Assembly (NCBI GenBank): GCA_028456385.1
Contig: JALNQF010000008.1
Coordinates: 527,827 to 591,826, forward strand
Source of the DNA: Ophiosphaerella korrae
Lineage: Eukaryota; Ascomycota; Dothideomycetes; Pleosporales; Phaeosphaeriaceae
Direction: 5' to 3'
DNA: 64,000 nt
Of this stretch, positions 19,887 through 31,709 are shown piece by piece (positions within the stretch are counted from its first letter, which is position 1; every line of letters begins with the position of its first letter). Under the pieces are notes generated by a model. It was not told the DNA's origin and did no database searches. It saw only the letters and a program-made list of their open reading frames with translations. A program made the translations under genes and the position numbers.

Positions 19887-20764
19887 ATGAAGTTCACTCT
19901 TGCCATTGCCACCTCCATTGCTGCGCTTGCCGCACCCATTGCCGCCGGCCCTGCCTCTGAGGCGCCCAACCAGTTCTTCAGCCTTAACAAGCGTGCAACT
20001 CTCCCCATTCCCGCTTCCAAGGGCTCCGTCACTTACAAAGCGCCCCAAGTTGTTTCTGGCGTCTTTGATGGTGGTATGAAGACTTACGGCCGAGGTGTGT
20101 CTTGCACTGGCCAAGTTGAAGGTGGTGACAAGGATGCTGTCTTCCAGATTCAGAGCGGCGGTACTCTTAAGAATGCTATTATTGGAAAGGACCAAATTGA
20201 GGGTGTCCATTGTATGGGCCCTTGCACAATTGAGTCCGTTTTCACACTGTCTTTTAAGGTTATACAAAAGCTGATCTGTGTACAGGAACGTCTGGTGGGT
20301 TGACGTCTGTGAGGATGCTCTCACGATCAAGGGTGACGGCAGTGCTACAGTCAGAGGAGGTGGTGCACAGGCTGCCTCTGATAAGGTTGTTCAGCACAAT
20401 GGTCAGGGCACTGTCACCATTGATGGTTTCAGTAAGCAACCTCTACATCGGCATTCGACATCGTTACTAACATCACTCAGCTGTCGTGGACTTTGGCAAG
20501 CTTTACCGTGCGTGCGGCAATTGCAAGAACTCTGTTTCTCGCAGCGTCGTCGTTAAGAATGTCAAGGCGTACGATGGCAAGGTTCTGACTGGTATTAACC
20601 CGAACTTTGGCGGAACCTCCACGATCACCAATACCTGTGCTACCAACGTCAAGGCCATCTGCGAGGAGTTCAAGGGCACCACGCCCGGCAATGAGCCGCA
20701 GTCTGTCTCCAAGGGCCCTTCCAAGAACTGCATTTACACCGCGTCAGCAGTCAAAGCATGCTAA
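19887..20764 (+). CDS. Secreted pectate lyase, polysaccharide lyase family 3
   Basis: The model is join(19887..20233, 20286..20431, 20481..20764), 258 aa, normal for PL3. It begins with a classic signal peptide ([20 protein letters not shown]), followed by a possible Kex2 site (NKR, residues 34-36). The PL3 beta-helix follows: [70 protein letters not shown] and [17 protein letters not shown]. The many cysteines fit the disulfide-stapled family fold. By family it cleaves de-esterified pectin by Ca-dependent beta-elimination outside the cell, an activity of plant-associated fungi. Intron 1 has a weak donor (GTCCGT), but removing it restores the conserved E-N-V-W-W. An upstream ATG frame from 19845 lies in the leader and is not used. 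Confidence 0.93.
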
Positions 20765-21145
20765 GCACTGACTCTGATCAAGTTTGGTTACAGTGGGAAG
20801 CACAGTGTTGTCCGAAACTGGCTGACGTGATGGCCAAGAGGACAGTATTCTAGCTTCGGAGGCGAATTCTTGTGTATACTTTTTCTACTGAATCGCGCCT
20901 ATAGTGCATGACTAGGTTCAATATATATTCTTCATTACAACATTCAACTACGAAATATCCCACTCTATCTAGACTGTATTTTGGAAGTTATTGTAGACCT
21001 CTGTGGCTCACGACTACCACGAGTAAGGATCACTGAGGCTTACCATCACATGCGTAATATATATTCTATATTTATTAGCGTTACCTAAGTCTTCAGCCAC
21101 CCTTATTCAGCAGAAAACTCTTTATGAAGTGAAGTACTACCATGT
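20765..21145. other. AT-rich 3' flank of the pectate lyase gene
   Basis: AT-rich intergenic DNA before the MITE at 21154. No gene or structured RNA recognised. The sequence between the MITE and the BTB gene (21461-21966) is likewise unremarkable, with a short A run near 21755. Confidence 0.5.
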
Positions 21146-21460
21146 TTGAAATAGGGTAAACTTATTCGGTCACCTGCAAATCTTAATATGCGAATTGGGC
21201 TAGGCTAGGATTAGATATATATATATATTACGTACGGAAAGGCTTGGTAGGTAATAGAATGTTTACTCTAGCAAAACCTTAGAAGGAACATCTACGCGCG
21301 GGTGTATAGGAATACCTACTTCTATAGTTTAACATAAGAATAGGCAACTAGAGGCCTTTTTACTAGAGCACTAGCTTCGGGAATCTAACTTGTACATGCT
21401 ATGATTGGCACGCGGCCAGATAATATTTTCGCACGGCCGAATAAGTTTCCCCTTGAAATA
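21146..21460. mobile_element. hAT-like MITE with 18-bp terminal inverted repeats and 8-bp target duplications
   Basis: The left end GGGTAAACTTATTCGGTC (21154-21171) and the reverse complement of the right end, GGGGAAACTTATTCGGCC (21435-21452), agree at 16 of 18 positions. The 8-bp word TTGAAATA is present immediately outside both ends (21146-21153 and 21453-21460), as expected for a target-site duplication. The 299-bp interior is AT-rich, includes a run of TA repeats near 21220, and encodes nothing. The 8-bp duplication length suits the hAT superfamily. With no transposase it is a non-autonomous element (MITE). It lies between the pectate lyase and BTB genes. Confidence 0.8.
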
Positions 21461-21966
21461 TATAGGTAAGCATGTCTTGGCTACTAGATTGTGCTTACAT
21501 GTGCTGACTGTGGTCACAGGATATCTCATGGTCATAGTGGATGGTCACGTTAACTTTCTTCTAGGGAGATCTTAGCTTCCGTTGGCCAGAAAATGATTAG
21601 GTGTTGATTTAGGGACACTAGAGCACAAGTAAACCTGGTATAGGTTAAGTACATATATCGCACAAAAGTGCGCGGGGAAGCAGAATTCCTATATATACAT
21701 TCGTAATCGTTGTACATACTCACACCCTCTTAATTCCGCACCATAATTCTTAATAAAAAAAAAAGTGCAGAATCATACCCACCAACTAAATCTCACCTCG
21801 TATGAGATTCACTAACTTCGGTTCTGTCACCGACTATGTGATGACACGACATCGATTTCAACTTCACCTCTGTTTGAACAACTACCTTTACCCTCTCCTC
21901 CGTATTGACATGTTATCTATTTGTTATATACCCATCGCGGAAAATTTGCTCCTTTACACCGCAAAC

Positions 21967-23172
21967 ATGGTTCAACTCCACGAGGGACTCCCTCAGCGCC
22001 CAAAGGTAAATGAACCTCAACCTCAACCTCAACCTCCGATGCCTCCACCAAGCAAGAAGGCAGCCTTACGTCCTGACCCAACACCAAATGCAGAAATGCA
22101 GCGATATGAAAAGCATTCAGACGTGCTCATAGAAATGTAAGAACCTCTACCCACGAGCAAGGGCCACACATGAGCAGAACATGTGTATTATATATAATCG
22201 ATATGACAAACTGATCACCCATCCAGGATTCAAGGGCCAACCCTCAACCTAATCATCGGCTCAACCAACAGTAAAACCTACACCCTCCCCATCGCCCTCC
22301 TAACCCACCACTCCCGCTTCTTCACATGCGAAGTCGCGCGCCTCACGGCAGCAAACAATGCTAAGAAGCGCAAACGAAATGACGATAACGACGTGAAGCC
22401 ACCTCAGAGCGATCCGCCCTTAGAAATGACGCTTACGTTACACGATTTGGATCCCGTGACCTTCGGCCTGTTCCTCAAATACATGTACACGGGCAGTTAC
22501 CCCTCGAGCGTCGACACCCCAAGGCTAGCGCCGAGCTCTGGAACCCAAACGACACTTCCACCTGAGGTTCCCATGTCTGTTCGCGCCTGGCTTCTTGCGC
22601 AGCAGCTTGGGGCTACGAACTTCATGAACCATGCCATGGGCCATATTCATCATGGGATTGGGAAAGTGTTCAGTCTGACGCCACCATTGGTGCATTGCGT
22701 CTGGTTAAGCACGCGTGTGGCTGCGCCTGCAACACAGCAAGCAGCTTCATCAGATGCGGGCACTGCTACCGCAGACATGGAGAGGCGGGGTGCGACTGCT
22801 TCTCCACCTGCTCGCCCTTCTTCTGTGGGGCTGGATGCAACCACCCAGACAACTACGCCTAGCTCTTCTGACGGGAGTACGACGATAAACTATTGTTCGG
22901 CATACTCGCCTAATCCGCTGCGTGATTTCGTTGCTGATATCCTGGTCGTGTACTGGCCGAGGCGTGCTACACATCCAAACGTTATTGCGAGGCCTCCCGG
23001 GTCGGAACAGAGCTGGAATAGACTGTTGCACGTTCATCAAGATCTGAGGACTAAGTTCATCTTCGGCTTGCAAGGCGACGTGCAGCTAAGGCCATTGCAA
23101 GGTTATCTTGTTCAGACGACTCCAGTGGTCAAAATTAAGGATGAGGGTGGTGATTCAGAGGTGGTAAAGTAA
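21967..23172 (+). CDS. BTB/POZ-domain protein
   Basis: The model is join(21967..22136, 22227..23172), 371 aa. I start at MVQLHEGLP, which has a good context (CAAACATGG). An in-frame upstream ATG at 21802 would add 55 unconserved residues. After a Pro/Gln-rich N-terminus (PQPQPQPPMPPP), residues about 48-150 form a BTB fold of the fungal type: HSDVLIEM, LIIGSTNSKTYTLPIALLTHHSRFF, LEMTLTLHDLDPVTFGLFLKY and MYTGSYPS. A basic KKRKRND insert sits inside the domain. BTB proteins of this type bind cullin-3 ligases or form dimers in chromatin and signalling complexes; no second named domain is present here. The splice junction falls inside the first BTB strand and restores IEM-IQGPTLNL. Confidence 0.85.
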
Positions 23173-23431
23173 CACAAAAAGAGAAGATTTGATGATAGCA
23201 CTGGGGAATGGGCGATTGGGCGAAGTTTTTATTTTGCAGCTTGGGGAATATAGTACAATATTATGAGTTTCTGTTCTCCGTTCAATCATGGGCCATCAAT
23301 TTGGGACATTGGATCTGGGCATCTTAGTCTCATACCTATTACCCCGCATTTTAGCAATCAAAGTTTCCTCAAACGCCCCCAATATCAATTCTGCTTTGTG
23401 AAACAACTAAACATGACGCCTTTTCCGATCT

Positions 23432-25390
23432 TTACTTTTTCGGAAACGGGGCGGGAGGTTGTTCGCGATCACGAATAACATCTTGGTCAATCGGCTCTAA
23501 GATGGGGAACTGCTGGGTGGGGTCATAAGTCCCGACCCATTCCCTCGTAAGGGTCTGTCGCTTGCGGACCTTAGGCTAGAACAGTTAGCTAAGTGAACGT
23601 ATAGGATTATTATTTTGAGACCATTAAAGACGACGTGTAAGTTGAGGATCATTAATTATGACATACCTTAACGCTCACAGCACCCTTGCGGGGCGGGACG
23701 TCGACCAACTTGACCATGCCCGGAGTAACGCGAATAAAGGAGACAGCTTGAGCGGTGTGGACGGTGGGCTCTTCGTCGAGGTCGATGCTGCTTCTAATTG
23801 AAACGAGGTCGTCGTCATCCCCACTATCTTCCCTTTCAATATTACCTCTGAGCGTGATAGCCTCAAAGTCTGCTTTCATTTTCTCGTGTGACGCCTTTAG
23901 AATGGCGATGTCCTGGTCCAGAGACAGCTTGCTTGCATGCATCTTGTTGAATGTAGCCTCGTGTTCTTTGATCTTGGACTTTGCTGCATCGAGAAAGCCG
24001 TCTTCAATCGGCAGCGTAGGAATACAAATAGGCGCTTGTGGTGAGGGCCTTGCCTTACTGAGCGACACAGGCGTACCATGCACAAGGTAGTCTTCTTGTT
24101 CGGTAGAACCGTGCTTTACGACTATTTCGTGCTCGCATGCCTTCATCACGATCTCAGTGGCATCTAGGAGGCGATCTTCTACAGCCTGAAGCGGGCTACG
24201 CGTTTGCAATGCGATCATCTGTTGAATGTTGCCCTCGTCCAAGTTCATCGGGGTGGCTGAACGGTCATGTTCTTTCTCATGAAATGAGGCTAGGCCATGC
24301 TCAGAGCCTTCCTCTGTTGGGGAGAGATCACCATCATCAAGCTCGTATTGGCCATGGTACGGTATGAAAGTTGACTCGATGCGCGATTGTACTAGTATGG
24401 TTGCATCGTGGTAACCATCCTGGGCGTATTCAGAAATTACGTCTAGCTCGGTATTGTCCCCACCCTCGCGATAAGTAGAGCCCATATCATCGTTGGAAGC
24501 CTCGGTTATTGGCGTCATTCTTTCCAGCGGTTTAGCAATCTTCTTCTTTTGCTTGCGATGACGCACTGGCAGCTCAGGCGCGGGCTCGACATGCACTTGG
24601 GGCGGTTCAGATAAGTCTCGGAATGGGTAGTTTGGCTGATTGTAACCGATTCTAGAAACGTAGTTAGTGTCTTCCTCTGCCTTGCTCGACAGTGGAAACG
24701 GTGCGAGAGTGTATCTAGGAGCTCGCGTCTTTGGACTGGAATTATGTGGAGTCAGGGAGTCTAACAAATGTTTGGCTTTCTTCTTCCAAGACTTTTTTGA
24801 TTTTGGGGAGTCTCTCTCGACACCTTCCTCTCGAAACTTGCTGTTCAGAGATGTTGTTGAAGCTGAGTGAACGGGTGAAGCGTGCTGCTGTGTCCAGCCG
24901 TATGGGATTTGGGGAAAGTCATCGTTGACGCCATCGAGATCGCCGTTAGGCTGAAGTGCTGGAAAGGCAGGAACAGCTGGGGGCTCGATTTTGACGCCTA
25001 GAATCTTCGCTGCTTTGGTTGGAGTCGTGGGAGGTAGAGAAGTCTCTGGGTGAGGTTGCTGAGCAGGCTCTTTGTTAAGTTTGAAACCTGGTTTCCTCCT
25101 GCCCTCACCCTTGGCCTTGCCTGCATCCGAGGCACTTGGTGAAGCTGGAGCAGCTGAGACATAGTCAGAGCTCTGGGCGACTGTGAACCCATTCGGGGGA
25201 TCTATTGCAGTCAGACTCAGAAACTTGCATATGTCATTGGAGGAAACATACAGAAGTTCATCATTGGCCACGATGAGGGATAGTCACCCGCACTATCTGT
25301 AGGCCCTCCATTGAGGGCAGGCGCATTTTGAGATCGAGGAACGCTTGAGCGGCGAGTCAAACGACGACGTGAACGTGAACTACCCGCCAT
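23432..25390 (-). CDS. Unrecognised protein with disordered N-terminus and C-terminal coiled coil
   Basis: The model is complement(join(23432..23575, 23667..25201, 25252..25390)), 605 aa, starting at ATG 25390 (MAGSSRSRRRLTRRSS). I do not recognise the family. Visible features are a basic Arg/Ser start and long Pro/Ser/Lys-rich low-complexity sequence with basic clusters (KKSWKKKAKH, RHRKQKKKIAKPLER). Acidic patches follow, then a predicted coiled coil near residues 470-540 (KSKIKEHEATFNKMHASK, DIAILKASHEKMKADFEAI). A short C-terminal exon (VRKRQTLTREWVGTYDP) may be a conserved motif. Intron 25202-25251 is exactly 50 bp with GTATGT, CTGAC and TAG. Intron 23576-23666 joins VSVK to PKVRK. The composition suggests a nuclear or scaffold protein, but no function can be stated. 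Confidence 0.65.
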
Positions 25391-25999
25391 CTTGACAGCT
25401 GACGATCGATTCGTCACCAAAAGGCTCGAGCAACGCGGCTCTCAATAAGTGGAAGATGGTGCAGGTAGGATGTGATGTTGCAATTGCGGTGATAGGTTGA
25501 GTAGAGTAGCGTGATTACTTCTGGTGGGGGTTTTGTTATGAGCAGTGCGTCAGTGAGGTCACCAGCAAACGCCTTGATGCCCGGCGAAGAAAGAGGAAGG
25601 AACAGCATCAACATGGCGTTGTCAAGCTTAAGGTGTGAGACTGAGATTGAAGACAATAGAGTATTCGTACTATGAATGCATCAAATCATGAGATATTACA
25701 GTGGGCGTGGGACTACTTTTTAAGCATATTTAAAGGTAGACATTGAGAAATGACTATAGAAAACTAGAACTAACAAGTAAAAAGGCTGTGATACGCAAAA
25801 TATAGATTGGATAACTACAGCACACATGAGTCTAGAAAACGCGTATGCAAATAGATCTTGGGGGTATACTGCCAATGTGCGACCGTGCCTCTGCTTGTGT
25901 TGCGACCGCCCTGTGCGCCAAATGCTCTAAGTCCAAATAAATGTCACGTAGCACACTCTTGTCTCTCCACACGAAACTTAGACAACTTGTAACATCACC
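25391..25999. other. Intergenic region between two minus-strand genes
   Basis: 609 bp holding the 3' flank of the esterase gene and the promoter of the coiled-coil protein gene. No gene, repeat or RNA seen. Confidence 0.55.
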
Positions 26000-28900
26000 C
26001 TATTTGCCAGCGTGGTCTAGCTTGTCTCTCGGGTGTTCTAGACTGAGCCGAGCAACCTGCTCGCTCAGAAAACTTTCCCTTCTCCCCTTACTCGCTTCAG
26101 GAGAATTCGATGCACTCTTGTCTAACGACTTCCTCACTCCTAACCCCACCTCACCAATATTCCCAGATGGCGTTTTTGGCGGGCTTACCGTTTGTCCACT
26201 TTCAGCAAGAAAATGGGATGGTCCACCGAGTGACTGAAGCGAGTCTGGTTCATGGGTTGATGAGCTGGATTTGCGGGACTTGCCACTTGGGCTCACGCCT
26301 AACCCACGATGGACTTCAATAGGTATAGGAGTTGGTCGGCGAGTAAGAAAATCAGAAATGTCTGCATCGCTAGTGCCTTTCCCTGGTGGCGATGAGGGCG
26401 AGGTCGGCATCTTTGGGTTATTGAGTTGTAGGAACTTCTGTATCGCGTTACGGTCATCGTTCTCATCGTCTTCGTCACTGGTGGCGCCAAAGTATGCATC
26501 CCAATCCCCAGACCCGATGCTTCGCGTACTTCCAACACTTCGAGCACTATCCATGGTGTTTGTCCGCCTCGGAGCTTTGTCGTGGCTTTTGAGTGGTGAC
26601 AGTTCATCTGGCGCTTCTCTGAGCTCACTCTCCGTGCGCTCAGTAGGCGGTTGCGAACTCTCCTGCCCTTTGACATGTTCGCCATCTTCTTGAACAGGTA
26701 CTTGGACACCTTGCGCGCGGTCAATGGCCGGTTCATCCTCATCTCGTGTTTGGGCTGAGTACGTATCCGCAAAGTGCGTATCGCAGAGATGCTTGACAAC
26801 AGGCCAGCCGTATGCGTTAGCAAACATGCGACGAACAATCATATTATTATGTGCATCGGGTTCTAGACGGACAAGAACCTTCCGCCAGGACAGATCTCTG
26901 TGATAGGCACGTGCAATCTTCTCCTCAACGCGCATCTGACCTTCTTCAGCGCTAGCAACTGATCCTTGTGATGCATTACTCTGGATTGACATTGTCCGAC
27001 CATTGTTTCTCTTTTTTCCTGGTGGAGGCGGGATGTCCTCCGGGTGATATATACGATCGTGAAAGATCGTGCGTGCTCGGGTGGATGGATCCACGATCCA
27101 GGATTGAGGTGGGACTGGTGGGTTGATAAGATCACCTGCTGATTCGAAAATCGTCGTCTTCGGTGGCGCTCGCGAGCTCTTTGGGTTATTCACGATAGAG
27201 TCACCGCGAGTCGCCTGTGGCCTCTTCCTATTATTGATAACGCGCAGCGACGATGTGCCAGATGAAGAATTCTCTTCTTCATCATCCTTATGAATTGTCT
27301 GGCTTCGGTTGAACATTTTCTTGTCTTTTGCTGTGTGTTTGCCAGTTGGTCGGATGTAACTCCACCACTGCATCAGCGTATTTTGTGGTTGGAAGTATTG
27401 CCTATCATCGTCATCGATGTCATTTTTTTGCCCGTCAACAAACTGATGCTCTCCAGGGCCTGCGGCAGCTTGTGCTGCATCATCCTGGTTCGTGATATCT
27501 GCGCTGGGTAAAGGTACTGTGGTATCATCACCGTTGAATGAAGGTGACACTGCGCCTTCGCTCTCATCATCCGAGAATGCGACCTTTGATGGATTCGGTG
27601 ACGCATTTTGACCCGTCAGTTGCCCAAAACCCCAAACTGCAACAGTCCCAATAAGCCCGTTTTCCCTACGTGCCTTGTCTACTCGTCCAAGGCCTCTCCA
27701 ATCAAGAAATAACAAACAGCTTGTGCGAAGTGGGACAATGCCGTCATTAACGACATTGGAGTAAAGTGTTCGATTCCGGAATTTGCGCAGCACGAGGTGG
27801 GCCGGTCCCGTAGGAAGGACACGAAGTAATGGCTTGGCACCAGGGTCTTCTTGATCAGGTTGATTCGGAGTCTGGCTCCCAAAAACACTGCTCACGGCAG
27901 TCCACCCACTTTTTGCTATTGTAGGAGCCCTCCATGTCAGTCCAAGGTCTTGCCCGGTTCTACCTACCAGACCAAAGTCCAAGGCGAACTTGACGTACAT
28001 GGGGTTCTCGTTACTGAGGCCTAGCATTGGAGATGCCATAGTGATAAAGTTGATGGGTTTGATCTTGTCGAAAAATTGCGGAGAGTGCTTATGAATGTAC
28101 GCAACAGCGTAGGTCTGAACGAGTCCGCCCAGCGAGTGACCGATAAAGCTAATGCTTGTGAATTTGTACGCACGTTGAGTTTTTGGTGCTGCTGGTCGAT
28201 GAATAGTGCTGTGTTTGTGCGGTGGTATGCCTTTATCTGGTTGATCTTTGACCGGCGAGAACGTACTCGATATCTTTTGTCCTACAGACTTCTTGACAGG
28301 GATAAATGGCTGATCTGGATATGTGAGCTGTAGGACGTACTTGGCCAGTCGTTTGCCGAGGTATTGAATTCCACGCTCAGTCTTGATTACATTGCCATCA
28401 AAGCCGCGGACGATGACTTCTTCTTCGTCATCGTCATCTTCTTTTTGGTCCGGCATGTCCTCTTGACCACCGGATAAGGGAGCAGTGGAGGCATGTCCTT
28501 CCTCCTGGAACTGAAGTTTTGCTGTTCTCTCTTCTTGCCGCCTCTTCCTCCGGTCTTCCCGAGCCTGTCTTGCTGTCGCGTCGATGCTTTCTTTCAAGTA
28601 GAGCATATCTGCACCAAGATTGCTGTGGAGCCCATGTGTCACAATTACGAGATGTATATGTTTCTGCTTGCCATTATCCGTGGGCTGTTCATGGTGGGCG
28701 CCTTGAGACCGCGGCCTCTTGCCGTGATCTTCTTCATCCTTGGACTCTGGCAGTGCAGGCTTGTTCCACAAACTTGTAGTGTCATCCACTACGAGCCTAA
28801 CGGCCTTGGAGTAGACACCTTTTGGCTGTGCAGGGTGATTTGAAACATGCTTCTTGCTTCCTTGTTGGTGATCTTGGACCTTGCCAGGGGTTCCATGGCT

Positions 28901-29468
28901 GTTCCCGGTCACGGCAGTGAAGCCCAAATCTAAAGATCGCTCGTCACGAGCCACGAGCAGCTCGTAGCTCACAGAAGCCGAGTTGGAGAAGATGATTTGT
29001 GAGGCGACCTCGATTATCCAGGTGGCGCTCTTGGGCGAGCCGTCATCATTCCTGCTCTCATCACCCTGTCTGATATGTTCCGGCACCGTCAGCCTGGCGT
29101 TCCAGTATCCGCCCGCCTTGACGTTGGGCTCAAATTCAGGGTTTCCGTAGAGCCTGGGGGATTCTGCCTTTTTATTTGGGTTGAAGGTCGAGGGATAGGC
29201 AGCGACATGAATGGTATAGGGCCCGTGGAGGTAGGCGGCGCGCAAGGGAATTGCAGAAGTGTTCCGTATCCGGACATGCAGGAAGGCGGGCGAAGGCAGT
29301 ATGCGGTCTTCGGAAGGCGTGTACGTGACGGTGTATCTGCATCTCAGGTCTTAGCACTCGATCCGAAACAATTTTTGGTAACCTCCGCGGCGCCGGTGCA
29401 GCCATATCTAGCACATACCTCACCACCTCGCCCACCCTGACACTCCCCGTTTGGTGCAGCAGCAGCAT
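26000..29468 (-). CDS. Putative serine esterase/lipase, DUF676 (ROG1-like) family
   Basis: The model is complement(join(26000..29336, 29419..29468)), 1128 aa. The first exon encodes MLLLHQTGSVRVGEVVR, and splicing (intron 29337-29418) joins it to YTVTYTPSEDRILPSPAF. An N-terminal beta-rich region of about 200 residues precedes an alpha/beta-hydrolase. Its oxyanion segment HLVIVTHGLHSN lies at residues about 246-256, an acidic insert (EDDDDEEE) follows, and the nucleophile elbow FIGHSLGG has Ser near 418. Further on, NDGIVPLRTS is a plausible catalytic-Asp segment. The family is a set of putative lipases or serine esterases acting on lipids in the cytosol or at membranes. The long C-terminal half is Ser/Pro/acidic-rich and probably regulatory. 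Substrate unknown. Confidence 0.88.
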
Positions 29469-30766
29469 CCTGATGGCCCGTCGTCGCTCGGCTTCCAGCT
29501 GCCTCCGCGGTTGTGTTCCGCACAGGAAATAAGACGACTCTGGTCGTGTGCTACCGGCGTCCGGAGTTTGCGCAAGTTGATAAGTGCGAGGTGTGAGCAG
29601 CATCTAGCGGACCCAGCGGATAGCCAAAAAGCCAATAGCGTGATGAGACCCTACAACGCGTCATAGGCCGTTGGTATTCAACGGTACCCCGAGGATGCGG
29701 ATGGGCGTGTCTGATTCCAGCGCGTGTCCTCTGCCCTTGGTCCTCTTCGGTCTGGGCGCTTGGAGTCCTCTAATCAGCGGCGAGCGTTTGATTCGAGCGT
29801 GAAGAAATTCGGGCAAACTGTATGTCCAAGCTAATGCTTCCAGAGCTTCACGGGGATGCCAGTGTAAAAGGCATATCTGGACATGGTCACGCTGTGCGCT
29901 CTTCCCTGGGACTAGATGGCCGTTGCACGTCATTGCTCGTGTCGCGTGGTTCCAGGCCTCCCCTGGTATGCATGGCATGGCGCCTCACGAGACAACCAGG
30001 CATGGACTATTCACATCTCTACACAACACCCTCGCGGATTCCAAATGATATTCTATATGTGCTACCTATGCACGAGTAACTGGTTGTATAACTAGATAAC
30101 GGAGGCTAGCTCCTGCACGGCTACTTGGCAGTCTGGCTTGGAAAAATGCCCTTGGTCATGCATGTCCCGCCTTCATCTCATCTTCACATCTCGTACCCAG
30201 CCTCATTCTCTGTCCCATGGAGTTGCCACCGAAATGCGCTTGTCTGTTCAACATATTCAAGATTAGAAATAACGTGTGAATGCTCCATACTTGAATTTCT
30301 TCATGCTGGTTATAAGGTGTCGAATCAACTGCTAAGCCTTGTCATACTGCATCGGCCCACTGAACTTGCGATGGCCGACACACCAGAAGAATCTTCACTC
30401 TGACTACGCCAGCGCCATGAGCCTGAAAGTATTGTACTTCGCTTTTCGTCCAATCCAATGATCCAACGCGGTATCGTGTTTCCGTCAATATTGCTGTCGT
30501 GCACCTTGAACCTCAACGTGATTAACCATATGCAGTGTATGAATATTGTACAGGAGCCAATTGTGATAATTCCAGAACAAATATCAATAACAGGGCTGTT
30601 ACTTCGTACATGGGGCATTTTGAGAATTGAAGTAATTAAAGAGCACATTAGACCTTATATACTGGTAGGGATGAGATCCAAAGCTGCTCTAGTTACTACC
30701 TCTTCCTTTCAACCTTTGCTAGCCAGAGTCGTGAAAGGGTGGATCTGGTGAGTACTGGCCGCAAAA
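29469..30766. other. Intergenic region upstream of the esterase gene
   Basis: About 1.3 kb. The left part (29469-29700) is the esterase promoter or leader. The remainder shows no reading frame with recognisable content (29661-29978, 30125-30403 and 30458-30751 were inspected) and no repeat. Confidence 0.5.
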
Positions 30767-31709
30767 TTAGGAAGATGAGCCTCCTCCACCAGATCTTGAA
30801 GCTGATGAGGAGAGAGTTGATCCTCGTTGACGATGGGCTGTTGTTGGCCCGCTAGGGATGCTGGATACCTGTCCGCGACCAGACGTAGGTGATCCCATTG
30901 AGTTGCCGATCCCGGATAACGAGCCAAATACTAGTAAAGTTAGTAAATAATGATAAGGGAGAAGCTAAGAATACATGCCGCGGCCAGCACTGGCTGAGCT
31001 CTTAGTAGAATCACTGGGGCTTGATGCCATACTGAAAGCTAGTAGATATTAGTGAGTCATTCATTCGCCAGTGAGACGGAGGTGTGGTACATACTTGTGC
31101 TCCGTGGCGGCATGCTCGTGTCGAATGGGCTCGGGTCTTGGCCAACGTATTCTTCTTGGACATCTACACTAGTTAACAATTAAGAAATAGTAGTTGAAGG
31201 CCAAGGGGAACTTACCATCGAGTATGTCCTCGTCACCAGAGAGGTGCTGACGACTGGCTACGAATGTTTGCTCAACCTGAGCAATCTGGTCGAAATGCCG
31301 CTGGAAAGGTTCAAATCTTGCTCGTCCATCGTCGTCGGCTAGCAAGTTGACCCGGCAGCCACCTTGGGAACCCAACCGCCAGACATGATGACCCATTTCT
31401 GCTTCATATCGAGCCTCAAGTTCTGTGCAGCGTACCCATCTACGGCCAATGACTTGGTGTACTAGATACTGGTCTTGCCTGCGATTGCCCCACAGAGGGT
31501 TAGTCCAGTATGCCGTCTCTTTTGTCAACCCGTCACCGCGGTTGATAGATTGTCTCCGCGATCTAAGGGCAGCCGAGGATTAGTGCTTTGCTCTCGAAGA
31601 GGCTCTGCTGATGATCCACTCACTTATTTGACCCCGGCGATTTGTGCCCCTGGCCACCTTTGTCACCCCCGCCACGAGGTGGAGGTGGAGGGCCTGCTGC
31701 CGCTGACAT
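30767..31709 (-). CDS. Small unrecognised protein, five exons; 3' splicing ambiguous
   Basis: My all-GT-AG model is complement(join(30767..30930, 30975..31031, 31095..31163, 31216..31562, 31624..31709)), 240 aa. It starts MSAAAGPPPPPRGGGDKGG at ATG 31709. The core exon (KETAYWTNPLWGNRRQDQ, RRWVRCTELEARYEAEMG, DQIAQVEQTFVASRQHLS) looks like a folded domain, rich in Trp and Arg, but I do not recognise it. The tail is Gly/Ser-rich (SRSGGGGSSS). Intron 4 has two possible acceptors seven bases apart (after CTACTAG or after CTTTCAG), which put exon 4 in different frames. Only the second keeps the last exon open with canonical sites. The exon count and regular 44-63 bp introns argue for a real gene. 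Function unknown. Confidence 0.5.
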
